Numbered from the stretch's first letter, positions 40,895 through 49,294 are shown. The stretch is DNA of 50,946 nt from Acidimicrobiales bacterium (GCA_029263175.1 JAJCXZ010000004.1:1-50946); one strand, 5' to 3'. Notes: generated from the letters alone by a model not told the origin. Program-made: numbers and translations.

Positions 40895-42001
40895 ATGTTC
40901 GCAAATCGTCTTGATCGGGCCCGGGCCCGAATGGAAGCCGACGGGGTCGATGCCCTGCTCCTCTCGGTCGGCAGCGACCTCCCCTACTTCTGTGGGTACG
41001 AGGCGATGCCGCTGGAACGCATCACCATGCTGGTGGTGCCCCGCGAGGGAGAAGCCAAACTGGTCGTCCCTGAGCTTGAAGTGCCGCGTGTCGAGGAGCG
41101 CCCCGACATCTTCTCGATCCAGGGGTGGGCCGAGACCCAAGATCCGATCGCCCTGATCGCCGAACTGGCTGGCCCGGCCGCGATCGCCGCCGTCGGCGAT
41201 CACATGTGGGCCGGCTTCCTCGTGGACCTCACCACCGCGATGCCGTCGACGTCCTTTCGGCGAGCGAGCACGATCACGAGCCCGATTCGTTCCGTCAAAG
41301 ACGGCGCGGAGGTCGAGCGTCTCCGGGCGGCGTCAGCGGCGGTCGACCGAATTGCCGCCCGTCTTCAGGCCGGCGAGATCGAACTGGTCGGCAAGACCGA
41401 GGCCGAGGTTTCTGCTGAGTTGAGCAGGCAGATCCTCGACGAAGGCCATCAGCGCGTGAACTTCGCGATCGTGGCCGCCGGCGAGAACGCCGCAAGTCCC
41501 CACCATCACGCCGGCGATCGGGTGATCCGGGCCGGTGAGGGAGTCCTCTGCGATTTCGGTGGCACCATGATCGGCGAGGACGGCATCGGCTACTGCTCCG
41601 ACATCACCCGCTGTGTCTGGACCGATGATCGGCCCGACCGGGAGTTTCTCGAGGCCTACGCAGTGTTGCACGAGGCGCAGGCGACTGGCGTACGTTCGGC
41701 CACTGTCGGCACGCCTGCCCAGGACGTCGACCGCGTGACGCGCCAGAAGATCGTCGACGGTGGCTACGGGAGCTACTTCATCCATCGCACCGGTCATGGA
41801 ATCGGAGTGGAGGCCCATGAGGATCCCTACATCGTCGAGGGCAACACGACGCCGCTCGAGCGTGGCAACGCGTTCTCGATCGAGCCGGGCATCTATGTCC
41901 CCGGCAAGTGGGGTATGCGTCTGGAAGACATTGTCGTTGCCGCCAGCGCGGGCCCCGATTCGCTGAACACTGTCGACCACCAGCTCGCCGTCATCGGCTG
42001 A
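40895..42001 (+). CDS. M24 family Xaa-Pro dipeptidase/aminopeptidase
   Basis: A 368-residue metallopeptidase. The N-terminal creatinase-like domain starts RLDRARARMEADGVDALLLS. The C-terminal pita-bread fold has all metal ligands: Asp in LCDFGGTM, Asp in CSDITR, His in HRTGHGIGVEAHEDP, Glu in FSIEPGIY and Glu in RLEDIVV. It should release an N-terminal residue next to proline or cut an Xaa-Pro dipeptide, using two divalent metals. A TANNNT box seven bases upstream sets the start. The next gene begins three bases after its stop. Confidence 0.92.
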   Translation: MFANRLDRARARMEADGVDALLLSVGSDLPYFCGYEAMPLERITMLVVPREGEAKLVVPELEVPRVEERPDIFSIQGWAETQDPIALIAELAGPAAIAAVGDHMWAGFLVDLTTAMPSTSFRRASTITSPIRSVKDGAEVERLRAASAAVDRIAARLQAGEIELVGKTEAEVSAELSRQILDEGHQRVNFAIVAAGENAASPHHHAGDRVIRAGEGVLCDFGGTMIGEDGIGYCSDITRCVWTDDRPDREFLEAYAVLHEAQATGVRSATVGTPAQDVDRVTRQKIVDGGYGSYFIHRTGHGIGVEAHEDPYIVEGNTTPLERGNAFSIEPGIYVPGKWGMRLEDIVVAASAGPDSLNTVDHQLAVIG

Positions 42002-42004
42002 TCA

Positions 42005-42859
42005 GTGATTCGCCTCGACGGGGCAACCGTCCTTCTCCAATGGGCGGCCGGTGGCTGGCTGTTCTTGTGGGTCACGACACGCCGCCGCGAGGTCGGCCTT
42101 GGCTATGGCTGGCTCCAGCGCCTGACCTTCCTCGTTCTGGCAGGTGGATCTCTGGCTGCCGCGTTCATCACGACCCCGACATGGAGCCGAGAGATCACCA
42201 CGATGACGTTCATCGTCGCCGGCGGTGTCGCGCTGTGGGTTTCGATCGACCGCAAAGCGGCTGGAGTCGCCGGCCAACGCCAGGTTGTCGAGCGCCGCAG
42301 CGAGCGTGTGGCAGCGATGACCGGTATCGACCGCGAGGCGCAGCGGTTCGACAAGGAGAGCCCCGAATTCCCGCCGGTGCTCGACCTCATCGCGGCCGGT
42401 ATTGGGCTCCTCGCCGTGGTCATCGCATCGCTCGAAGCAGGCGGGCCTACCGCGCTATCGATCTTTCGTGGGCTCACGAGCGCGATGTTCCTCGGGGTGG
42501 TCTCCAACGCCATGCTCCTTGGCCATTGGTACCTGGTTCAGCCTGGGCTGGCCCGGTCACCGATCCTCGAGTTGGTCCGGTGGACGGCGATCCTGTGGGT
42601 CCCGGAGACGATCGCCATGTTGTTGCCCACCGGAATGGTGTCGGTACTGAACGGCAACATCGACGACGCCTACAACGGCCTTCTCGGCTGGTTCTGGATC
42701 GCCTGCGTGGTGGCCACGATCATCCTCATCGGCGTGACGAGGGCTGCGCTGCGGGAGCGGGAGTACTCCGCCGTCATGGCGGCCACCGGCCTGATGTATC
42801 TCGCCATTCTCACCGGATTCGGCCAGGATCTCGTGGCGCGGGTGCTCCTCAACCCCTGA
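42005..42859 (+). CDS. Multi-pass membrane protein, unknown function
   Basis: A 284-residue integral membrane protein with about seven helices (ATVLLQWAAGGWLFLWV, LTFLVLAGGSLAAAFI, LIAAGIGLLAVVIASL, IACVVATIILIGVT and others). The segment AMFLGVVSNAMLLGHWYLVQPGL carries a conserved-looking Gly-His-Trp-Tyr, and a charged cytoplasmic stretch (about 88-120, RQVVERRSERVAAMTGIDRE) separates the halves. Proteins of this appearance are conserved in actinobacteria, but I know no function. GTG start three bases after the M24 peptidase stop indicates a shared transcript. Confidence 0.72.
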   Translation: MIRLDGATVLLQWAAGGWLFLWVTTRRREVGLGYGWLQRLTFLVLAGGSLAAAFITTPTWSREITTMTFIVAGGVALWVSIDRKAAGVAGQRQVVERRSERVAAMTGIDREAQRFDKESPEFPPVLDLIAAGIGLLAVVIASLEAGGPTALSIFRGLTSAMFLGVVSNAMLLGHWYLVQPGLARSPILELVRWTAILWVPETIAMLLPTGMVSVLNGNIDDAYNGLLGWFWIACVVATIILIGVTRAALREREYSAVMAATGLMYLAILTGFGQDLVARVLLNP

Positions 42860-42904
42860 TCCACTATGGGCCGTGTGGACCTGTTGAGGAGGACACCTCG
42901 GCGG

Positions 42905-42910
42905 TACATT
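42905..42910 (+). promoter_or_regulatory. Putative minus-10 box (methyltransferase)
   Basis: TACATT with TTGAGG 15 bases upstream (42884-42889) forms a possible promoter; the leader to the ATG at 42924 would be only about seven bases. Confidence 0.4.
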
Positions 42911-42923
42911 CAACAGCTGAGCG

Positions 42924-43904
42924 ATGTTCGCCGAGGGGATTCGGCGATGGAACGAGCAACCTGTGACCGAACTCGGTGCGCGCCCAACCTCTGCGGCGAC
43001 ATACGCGGACTTTTCCGTGCGCGGCTCTCTGCGGCAGCTGTTGCACCTGGCGCGAGCGCCCCACGCCCGCAACGCGGCCGCGCTCCTTCGCGAAGTCGAA
43101 ATCTCCGAAACCCGACTAGCGGAACGCCTTGGGCAAACGGAGCTCGTGGGCTTGTCGATCCTCGAGATCGGACCGGGACAGAGCATGGAACGTGCGCAGT
43201 TCTTCGGTCGTCGGAACGTGGTTACGGCGATTGATCTCGATGAGATCGTCGATGGGTTCGACCCCGCCGGGTATCGCCGCATGCGTCGGTCCAACGGTTG
43301 GGGGCGGATGATCAAGACACTGGGGCGAAATGTCCTGATCTCCCCACGCCAACGCCGTGCGTGGAAAGCCGAGCTCGGTGTTGATCGAGTCACCCCTCCG
43401 ATTCGAGTGCGGGGTGACTTCTGCGATGCGAATGTCAGAGACGTGGTCCCGGGATTCGGTGCGTTCGACATCGTCATGTCCTGGTCCGTCTTCGAGCACC
43501 TCCGTGACCCGAGAACGGCAGTCCAGAGCGTTGTCGATGCGTTGGCACCGGGTGGGGTGTTCCTCTTGTCGATCCACAACTACACGGCCAACGACGGGCA
43601 TCACGACATTCGGGCGTTCTCGGGCGGACTGGATGCCCTCCCGCCGTGGGGACACCTCCGGGACTCCACAAAGTCCGAGATCCACCCATCGGCATATCTC
43701 AACGAGTGGCGGCTGCAGGATTGGCAGTCGCTGTTCGAGGAGCTGACTCCGGGCGCGGTTGTGCAGCTCGACTCCTACGAGCATCCGGAGCGTTTCGGCC
43801 CCCTGCTCGATGGATCGCTGGCGGTTGAGCTCGGGGCGTTCAGCCGCGAGGAGTTGCTCACTGTCGACATTGTGGTGACCTGGAGAAAGCCATTGGTCGA
43901 CTGA
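42924..43904 (+). CDS. Class I SAM-dependent methyltransferase
   Basis: A 326-residue protein with a class I methyltransferase core. Motif I is SILEIGPGQSMERAQFF, with VTAIDLDEI as the acidic ribose-binding strand, FDIVMSWSVFEHLRDP as motif IV, and LAPGGVFLLSIHNYTANDG as the post-motif strand. The long insertion between motifs I and IV (RRMRRSNGWGRMIKTLG) and the C-terminal part resemble methyltransferases of glycan or lipid modification, but the substrate is not known. A GTG at 42963 could be the start instead. It stands alone between a membrane protein gene and a TIGR03086-like gene. Confidence 0.8.
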   Translation: MFAEGIRRWNEQPVTELGARPTSAATYADFSVRGSLRQLLHLARAPHARNAAALLREVEISETRLAERLGQTELVGLSILEIGPGQSMERAQFFGRRNVVTAIDLDEIVDGFDPAGYRRMRRSNGWGRMIKTLGRNVLISPRQRRAWKAELGVDRVTPPIRVRGDFCDANVRDVVPGFGAFDIVMSWSVFEHLRDPRTAVQSVVDALAPGGVFLLSIHNYTANDGHHDIRAFSGGLDALPPWGHLRDSTKSEIHPSAYLNEWRLQDWQSLFEELTPGAVVQLDSYEHPERFGPLLDGSLAVELGAFSREELLTVDIVVTWRKPLVD

Positions 43905-43979
43905 GCTCCGCTGTTGGTTGAAAAAGCGTACTTCGTGGGGAAGAATGCGGACTCGACCAACGAATCTGGAGTTCCCCCC

Positions 43980-44537
43980 ATGGAAGTAACTGATGCACTG
44001 ACCGAGACCACCGGCATCGTCGACGGTCTGGTTGCCGGGCTGACCCCCGAACACCGTGAGATGCAGACGCCGTGCAAGAAGTGGACGGTGCACGACCTCG
44101 TCAACCACATGGTCAACACGTCGAAGGCCGTGTCGGCCATGGCGAGTGGCGACATGTCGCTCATGCCCGCCGAGGGCACCGATCACTTGGCCGAGGGTCC
44201 GGTCAGCGGTTGGAACGATGGTAAGGCCGCGATCAGTGCGGCGGCCGGCGTCGACCTGTCAGCGATCCGTCAGACCCCATTCGGTGAAGTTCCCGGTGCC
44301 ATGGTGCTGTCTGTCGGCGTTGCCGACCTGCTCACGCACGGTTGGGACCTCGCCCGGGCGACGGGACAGGACATCTCGGCGACCGATGACCTCACCGCGT
44401 TCGCGCAGAACACATGGGGAATGGTCCTTCCGCCCGACGCCCGTGACGGCGATCGTTTCGATGTCGAGCAGCCGTGCCCGGAAGGCGCCAGCGCGCTCGA
44501 CAAGCTGGCTGCGTTCACCGGCCGCAGCGTTTCCTGA
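43980..44537 (+). CDS. TIGR03086 family (DinB/maleylpyruvate isomerase-like) protein
   Basis: A 185-residue four-helix-bundle protein of the actinobacterial mycothiol-dependent maleylpyruvate isomerase N-terminal/DinB group: LTPEHREMQTPCKKWTVHDLVNHMV is the signature region with the first metal-binding His, and DLLTHGWDLARATGQD carries the second. Members may be mycothiol-dependent enzymes; exact substrates are unknown. ATG 43980 has GGAG eight bases upstream. A strong hairpin follows the gene at 44548-44578. Confidence 0.83.
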   Translation: MEVTDALTETTGIVDGLVAGLTPEHREMQTPCKKWTVHDLVNHMVNTSKAVSAMASGDMSLMPAEGTDHLAEGPVSGWNDGKAAISAAAGVDLSAIRQTPFGEVPGAMVLSVGVADLLTHGWDLARATGQDISATDDLTAFAQNTWGMVLPPDARDGDRFDVEQPCPEGASALDKLAAFTGRSVS

Positions 44538-44547
44538 TGGTGAGTCT

Positions 44548-44578
44548 GGCTGCGCCTGACCAGCGGTCGGGCGCAGCC
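44548..44578 (+). terminator. Hairpin terminator before ku
   Basis: GGCTGCGCC (44548-44556) pairs with GGCGCAGCC (44570-44578), with an inner GACC/GGTC stem and AGC loop. The T-rich stretch after it is weak. It ends five bases before the minus-10 box of ku. Confidence 0.65.
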
Positions 44579-44582
44579 GGAC

Positions 44583-44588
44583 TAACCT
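44583..44588 (+). promoter_or_regulatory. Minus-10 box of a leaderless promoter (ku)
   Basis: TAACCT plus seven bases plus the ATG at 44596. Confidence 0.6.
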
Positions 44589-44595
44589 TTCTGTC

Positions 44596-45519
44596 ATGCC
44601 AAGAGCGATCTGGAGCGGGTCGATCAGTTTCGGACTGGTGAACATCCCTGTCCGCCTCTACAGCGCGGTGTCGCGAAAGACGGTCCGGTTCAACCAGATC
44701 GACTCCGCCACGGGGTCCCGCGTGAAACAAAAGCGGGTCTCTGCCGCCGATGGTGAAGACGTGCCATACGAGCGGATCGTGAAGGGCTTCGAGCTCCCCT
44801 CGGGCGACTTCGTCATGATCTCCGATGAAGAGATGGCCGCGCTCGACCCCGACGCGGTTCGCACCATCGACATCCACGAGTTCGTCGATCTCGCCGACAT
44901 CGATCCGATCTTCTACGACAACGCCTACCACCTTGTTCCCGACGAGCAAACGGCCAAGCCCTACAAGCTTCTCGCCAGCGCGATGGAGGAGGCGGGCAAG
45001 GTCGGCATCTGTCATTTCGTGATGCGCTCGAAGCAGTATCTCGCCGCGGTGCGGCCCAAGGACGGCCGGCTCCTGATGTCGACGATGGTCTATGCCGACG
45101 AGGTCGTCGACCACACCGCCATCGGTGGCTTCGACCTGCTTGACGACATCTCGATCGACCCCAAGGAGCTGGCAATGGCGGAGCAACTCATCGCCACGCT
45201 CGACACTCAGTTCGATCCGTCGAAGCACAACGACACATATCGCGAGGCGGTCCTCGAGTTGATTGACCGCAAGGCGGCGGGTGAGACAGGCGACGATCTG
45301 GTGCCGGCGCCGGCGCCCTCATCCGACAAGGTCATCGACCTCATGGCCGCCCTCGAAGCGTCCGTCGCGGAGGCCAAGAAGGCACGCGGCCGGCACCCGG
45401 CGACCGGTCGCTCGACGTCGAAGGCCAAGGCGGCGAAGAAGGCAGCGAAGAAGGCGGCCAGGAAACCCGTCAAGAAGGCCGTCAAGAAGGCCGTCAAGCG
45501 GGCCCGCAAGTCGGCCTGA
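44596..45519 (+). CDS. ku: Ku DNA end-binding protein (NHEJ)
   Basis: A 307-residue bacterial Ku homodimer subunit that rings broken DNA ends and recruits LigD. It starts with the family signature PRAIWSGSISFGLVNIPVRLY and contains PYERIVKGFEL and KPYKLLASAM. From about residue 260 the protein ends in a lysine/alanine/arginine tail (AKKAAKKAARKPVKKAV) like a histone H1 tail, known in some actinobacterial Ku proteins to help DNA binding. It is followed after five bases by the LigD polymerase domain gene. A TANNNT box seven bases upstream supports leaderless expression. Confidence 0.94.
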   Translation: MPRAIWSGSISFGLVNIPVRLYSAVSRKTVRFNQIDSATGSRVKQKRVSAADGEDVPYERIVKGFELPSGDFVMISDEEMAALDPDAVRTIDIHEFVDLADIDPIFYDNAYHLVPDEQTAKPYKLLASAMEEAGKVGICHFVMRSKQYLAAVRPKDGRLLMSTMVYADEVVDHTAIGGFDLLDDISIDPKELAMAEQLIATLDTQFDPSKHNDTYREAVLELIDRKAAGETGDDLVPAPAPSSDKVIDLMAALEASVAEAKKARGRHPATGRSTSKAKAAKKAAKKAARKPVKKAVKKAVKRARKSA

Positions 45520-45524
45520 CCTTC

Positions 45525-46430
45525 GTGGCCGAGGTCGAGCGAGTCCATGTCGAGATCGACGGCCATCGGCTGTCGGTCAGCAATCTCGAGAAGGTTCTCT
45601 ACCCGGTGGTCGGCTTCACCAAGGCCCAAATCATCGACTACTACGTGCGCATCGCGCCGGTGATGCTTCCCCATGTCGAGGATCGAGGGATCACGTTACG
45701 CCGGTGGCCGAACGGGGTCACCGAGCAGTCCTTCTTCGAGAAGCGGTGTCCGTCGCATCGTCCCGGTTGGGTCGGTACTTGCCTCGGCCCCGGCGATCGC
45801 AGCGGCGGAATCGACTACTGCCGGCTGGATTCGATCGCGGCGCTGGCATGGACGGCCAACCTCGCGGCCCTGGAGATTCATGCTCCGATGGCGCGATGCG
45901 GCGACATGGATTCACCGAGCATGCTGGTCTTCGATCTCGATCCCGGCGATCCGGCGACGGTCATCGAGTGCTGCCAGGTGGCCCTCGAGATCCATGACGT
46001 GCTCGATACGGTCGGCCTCGCCGCGTTCCCGAAGACCTCGGGCAGCAAAGGGCTGCAGGTCTATGTGCCTCTGAACACACCGCACGAGCACAATCACTGC
46101 TCGGACTTTGCCCTGGCAGTTGCGCAATTGCTGGAGCAGAAGCTGCCGAAGCTCGTGCTGTCCAACATGGCGAAGGCCGCACGCAAGGGCAAGATCTTCA
46201 TCGACTGGAGCCAGAACTCCCGCCACAAGACCACCATCGCCCCGTACTCGCTGCGGGCCAAGGACCGCCCCACGGTTTCGACGCCGCTCGCGTGGGACGA
46301 AGTGGCCGATGGGGCAGACGGTGAGCCACTGGTCTTCGAGGCCGGCGATGTGCTGGACCGCGTGGAGGAGTTCGGCGACCTGTTCGCCGAGACCCTCACG
46401 CTCCAACAGAAGCTTCCCGACGGTGGCTAG
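45525..46430 (+). CDS. ligD: Stand-alone LigD polymerase/primase domain
   Basis: A 301-residue archaeo-eukaryotic primase-type domain of the LigD family, which fills gaps with ribonucleotides during end joining. Visible motifs are SNLEKVLYPVVGFTKAQIIDY near the start, the catalytic Asp pair in VFDLDPGD, PKTSGSKGLQVYVPL, and KIFIDWSQNSRHKTTIAPYS. It has neither the ligase nor the 3'-phosphoesterase domain of full LigD. GTG 45525 begins five bases after the ku stop, so the two are co-expressed. A separate ATP-dependent ligase must act with it, not seen in this window. Confidence 0.9.
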   Translation: MAEVERVHVEIDGHRLSVSNLEKVLYPVVGFTKAQIIDYYVRIAPVMLPHVEDRGITLRRWPNGVTEQSFFEKRCPSHRPGWVGTCLGPGDRSGGIDYCRLDSIAALAWTANLAALEIHAPMARCGDMDSPSMLVFDLDPGDPATVIECCQVALEIHDVLDTVGLAAFPKTSGSKGLQVYVPLNTPHEHNHCSDFALAVAQLLEQKLPKLVLSNMAKAARKGKIFIDWSQNSRHKTTIAPYSLRAKDRPTVSTPLAWDEVADGADGEPLVFEAGDVLDRVEEFGDLFAETLTLQQKLPDGG

Positions 46431-46466
46431 GCGGTCGCTGTCACACCCCTGGGCCATGATGATGGG

Positions 46467-47168
46467 GTGAATCGCACCGACCGGCTCTACGCGCTCGTGG
46501 AAGAACTCAGAGCGGGAGCGCCGGGGTCTCGTACCGCTCGAGAACTGGCCGGGCGTTTCGAGGTGTCGACGCGGACCGTGGAGCGAGACATCCTCGCGCT
46601 GCAGGAAGCCGGCGTCCCGATCCATGGCGCCGCCGGCCGGCGGGGCGGGTACTCAATCGATCCTGGTCGCACGCTTCCACCGGTGAATTTCACGCCCTCG
46701 GAGGCTCTCGCCGTGGCGATCGCATTGGCCGACGGCACCGGCCCGTTCGCGGCAGCGGGCCGGATGGCTCGCAACAAGGTCCTGGCGGCCATGTCCGGCT
46801 CTGATCTGGAGGCCACGAGAGTGATGGGTGAGCGGGTACGCCGCTACGCACGGCCTGACACCGTTGAGCCTCCGGTTGTGCCGCTCGGGGTCCAACAAGC
46901 GATCAGCGACAACCTGGTCGTCAGGATCAATTACAGCGACCGCCACGGTGAGGTGTCGACTCGGTCCGTCGAGCCAGTCGGCGTTCTCAGTCTCGACCAG
47001 GATTGGTACCTCGTCGGCTGGTGCCGGCTACGCGACGATGCTCGCACGTTCCGACTCGACCGGATCAAGCGCGCCGAGCTCACCGATGAGACGGCGCCGG
47101 TGCGCGACCCGGACCGTTTCCTCGAGTTCATGCCTTGGCTGGTCGAGCGACCGAGTCCACTCCACTGA
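46467..47168 (+). CDS. HTH-WYL transcriptional regulator (YafY-like)
   Basis: A 233-residue regulator. Residues 1-60 form a DeoR/HTH_11 winged helix (MNRTDRLYALVEELR, LAGRFEVSTRTVERDILAL), followed by a short WYL ligand domain (SDNLVVRINYSDRHGE, VEPVGVLSLDQDWYLVGWCRLR, FRLDRIKRAEL). WYL proteins sense nucleic acid or small ligands. Two palindromes of the form CGACA-N6-TGTCG lie just downstream (47183-47254), before a VOC gene on the same strand; the regulator may bind them. The GTG start is preceded by a GATGGG stretch only. Confidence 0.85.
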   Translation: MNRTDRLYALVEELRAGAPGSRTARELAGRFEVSTRTVERDILALQEAGVPIHGAAGRRGGYSIDPGRTLPPVNFTPSEALAVAIALADGTGPFAAAGRMARNKVLAAMSGSDLEATRVMGERVRRYARPDTVEPPVVPLGVQQAISDNLVVRINYSDRHGEVSTRSVEPVGVLSLDQDWYLVGWCRLRDDARTFRLDRIKRAELTDETAPVRDPDRFLEFMPWLVERPSPLH

Positions 47169-47182
47169 ACGTCCGGCCAATA

Positions 47183-47200
47183 CCGACAGGGGGTTGTCGG
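47183..47200. promoter_or_regulatory. Palindromic site 1, CCGACA-N6-TGTCGG
   Basis: A perfect 6+6 inverted repeat with a six-base spacer, placed 15 bases after the WYL regulator stop. It is one of two matching sites upstream of the VOC gene. Confidence 0.55.
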
Positions 47201-47236
47201 GGTTTCGCACCGCAAAGCCGAGGTTTGTGGGAAACG

Positions 47237-47254
47237 CCGACAGAGGGCTGTCGC
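47237..47254. promoter_or_regulatory. Palindromic site 2, CGACA-N6-TGTCG
   Basis: The same half-sites as site 1 (5+5 bases paired), offset by 54 bases, about five helical turns. It lies 53 bases before the VOC gene start. Confidence 0.55.
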
Positions 47255-47306
47255 TCGGGGCCGCGACGATGGCGTCCCGAATCCCCCACAACTTCAGGAG
47301 CACATC

Positions 47307-47687
47307 ATGAGCAACGCAACCGCAGTCAACCCGATCGGCTGGTTCGAGATCGCCGGGACCGATGTCGAAAAGACTCAGGCCTTCTATGGCGATCTGTTCG
47401 GCTGGCAGTTCAGCGACAGCCCGATTGGGCCCGGCTACAGGATGGTCGATGCCGGCGAGGGTCCCGGCGGCGGCGTGACAACTGCTGAGGGCGGGCTGCC
47501 CTCGACCTACGCCATCTTCTCGATCGTCGTCCCCGACGTCAGTGCCAGCTGCGAGCGCATCAAGGAGCTGGGTGGCCGCGTGCTCGTCGGGCCCGCAGAA
47601 GTTCCCGACAGCGGTGGCCTGGTGTTCGCCAACGTCGAGGATCCGGACGGGAACCACTTCGGCGTCTTCTGTCCGCCCGCGGGCTGA
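47307..47687 (+). CDS. VOC family protein
   Basis: A 126-residue glyoxalase-like protein: PIGWFEIAGTDVEKTQAFYGDLFGWQFSD is cut here to its key features, a WFEI first strand and an FYGDLFGW helix. The second half ends NVEDPDGNHFGVFCPP, the usual closing strand. The His/Glu metal ligand pattern is partial, so it could bind a ligand without catalysis. AGGAG lies nine bases before the ATG, an ordinary ribosome binding site unlike the leaderless genes nearby. Twin palindromes upstream suggest regulated expression by the neighbouring WYL protein. Confidence 0.82.
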   Translation: MSNATAVNPIGWFEIAGTDVEKTQAFYGDLFGWQFSDSPIGPGYRMVDAGEGPGGGVTTAEGGLPSTYAIFSIVVPDVSASCERIKELGGRVLVGPAEVPDSGGLVFANVEDPDGNHFGVFCPPAG

Positions 47688-47711
47688 CCACGACCAACGG
47701 AGATCGTCGGG

Positions 47712-47734
47712 CGGACCGGGCGTGTTCCGGTCCG
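47712..47734 (+). terminator. Hairpin terminator after the VOC gene
   Basis: CGGACCGG (47712-47719) and CCGGTCCG (47727-47734) form a perfect 8-bp stem with a seven-base loop, 24 bases past the VOC stop and 15 bases before the pepA minus-10 box. No T-tract follows. Confidence 0.6.
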
Positions 47735-47749
47735 TCACGGCGGGGTAGC

Positions 47750-47755
47750 TACAGT
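47750..47755 (+). promoter_or_regulatory. Minus-10 box of a leaderless promoter (pepA)
   Basis: TACAGT plus seven bases plus the ATG at 47763. Confidence 0.6.
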
Positions 47756-47762
47756 TCCCGGT

Positions 47763-49202
47763 ATGACGATCACGTTCACCGCAAGCCGTTCGATTCCCAA
47801 GGCCGCCAAGGCCGCCGTCACCATCGTCACCAGCGATGCCGTTGACGCCGGAACCACCGGAGCCGACCCGAAACAGCTCGAGGCCTCCGGCTTCGAAGGG
47901 GAGGTGGGTCAGGTCTACCAATGGCCAAGCGATGGCCGCGTCTCGGCCCTCGTCGGAATCGGTGTTGCCGCTGACGTCGACACTGATGCCATCCGCGCTG
48001 CCGGTGCGTCGATTGGACGCAGCTTCAGCCGTCATACACGAGTCGGCGTCGCCCTCCCCGAAAGCGACGTTGCTGCGGATGCGGCGCGCCAGGCAGTCGC
48101 CGGGGGATTGACGCTCGCGACCTACACGTACACCACCTACAAGAGCGACGCGGAGCGGACCAAACTCGCCAAGGTCGATGTTGCCGGCGCCTCCGGTGCA
48201 CGGGCTCAGGCGGCGATCGATCGAGGCGCGGCGCTGGCTGCTGGTCAATGCTTCGCGCGGGACCTGGTCAACGAACCCGGTGGTGATCTCACTCCGGCCG
48301 CCTTCGCCCGCCGACTCACCGCTATGGCGAAGTCCGCGGGTCTCACCACCAAGGTGTGGGACGAGGCAGCAATCAAGAAGGGCAAGCTCGGTGGCCTCGT
48401 CGGGGTGAATCGAGGCTCGACCAACCCGCCCCGCCTGGTCGAGTTGACCTACACACCCAAGGGAAAGGCCAGGGGAACGTTGGCGCTGGTCGGGAAGGGC
48501 ATCACCTTCGACTCGGGTGGTCTCTCGCTCAAGACGGGCGCGGGCATGATGACCATGAAATGTGACATGGGCGGCGGTGCCGCAGTCGCTGGTGCAATGT
48601 CGGTGCTGAGCGCGCTCGGCGCGAAGGCCAAGGTTCGGGCGTTCATCCCGATGACCGACAACATGACCGGCGGCGATGCCACTCGCCCCGGCGATGTCTT
48701 GAAGATCCGCAATGGCAAGACCATCGAAGTGCTCAACACCGATGCCGAGGGTCGCTTGGTTCTGGCTGACGGACTGTCGCTCGCCTCGGAGATGAAGCCC
48801 GACGCCATCGTCGACATGGCCACGCTGACAGGCGCCTGCATGGTGGCGCTCGGCCCGAAGATCGCCGGTCTCATGGGTAACAACGATGACTGGATCAGTC
48901 AGATCGAATCGGCTTCAGCGGCAACGGGGGAGCGGGTTTGGCACCTGCCCCTGCCCGAGGACTACAAGAAGCAGTTCGAGTCGCCGGTTGCGGACATGAA
49001 GAACATCGGCACCCCGCACGGTGGGGCGCTCACCGCCGGCTTGATTTTGCAGGAGTTCGTCGCGGCCGGGATCCCGTGGGCTCACGTCGATATCGCCGGC
49101 CCGGCCTGGAGCGATACCGACGATGGTGAGATCACCAAGGGAGGCACCGGTTTCGGCGTCCGCCTCCTAGCCGACCTCGCCACCAACTTCAGCAAGCCCT
49201 AG
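47763..49202 (+). CDS. pepA: Leucyl aminopeptidase (M17)
   Basis: A 479-residue cytosolic aminopeptidase. The C-terminal catalytic domain has VGKGITFDSGGLSLK (metal Lys and Asp), MKCDMGGGAAVAGAM, and the M17 signature NTDAEGRL holding Asp, Glu and the catalytic Arg. The N-terminal 160 residues are the variable macro-like domain. It should release N-terminal residues using two metal ions and usually forms a hexamer. A TACAGT box seven bases before the ATG suggests a leaderless mRNA, and a bidirectional hairpin terminator follows at 49247. Confidence 0.94.
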   Translation: MTITFTASRSIPKAAKAAVTIVTSDAVDAGTTGADPKQLEASGFEGEVGQVYQWPSDGRVSALVGIGVAADVDTDAIRAAGASIGRSFSRHTRVGVALPESDVAADAARQAVAGGLTLATYTYTTYKSDAERTKLAKVDVAGASGARAQAAIDRGAALAAGQCFARDLVNEPGGDLTPAAFARRLTAMAKSAGLTTKVWDEAAIKKGKLGGLVGVNRGSTNPPRLVELTYTPKGKARGTLALVGKGITFDSGGLSLKTGAGMMTMKCDMGGGAAVAGAMSVLSALGAKAKVRAFIPMTDNMTGGDATRPGDVLKIRNGKTIEVLNTDAEGRLVLADGLSLASEMKPDAIVDMATLTGACMVALGPKIAGLMGNNDDWISQIESASAATGERVWHLPLPEDYKKQFESPVADMKNIGTPHGGALTAGLILQEFVAAGIPWAHVDIAGPAWSDTDDGEITKGGTGFGVRLLADLATNFSKP

Positions 49203-49246
49203 CGCAGACCGCCCAGCGAACTCGCAGCGAGTAGCGGCCGAAAACG

Positions 49247-49278
49247 TCGGAAGGCGGCCCCGAGGGGCCGCCTTCCGA
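49247..49278. terminator. Bidirectional hairpin terminator
   Basis: A 14-bp perfect stem TCGGAAGGCGGCCC/GGGCCGCCTTCCGA with a four-base loop lies between the convergent pepA and Flp pilin genes. On the minus strand it is followed by CGTTTT, so it can end the pilin transcript as well as pepA. Confidence 0.85.
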
Positions 49279-49294
49279 TCAAAGCTTGGCTGGA

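Noticed and set aside
45421-45519. AAG/GCC-rich repeats as a DNA repeat element
   Set aside because: They encode the Lys/Ala tail of Ku and are explained by the protein sequence.
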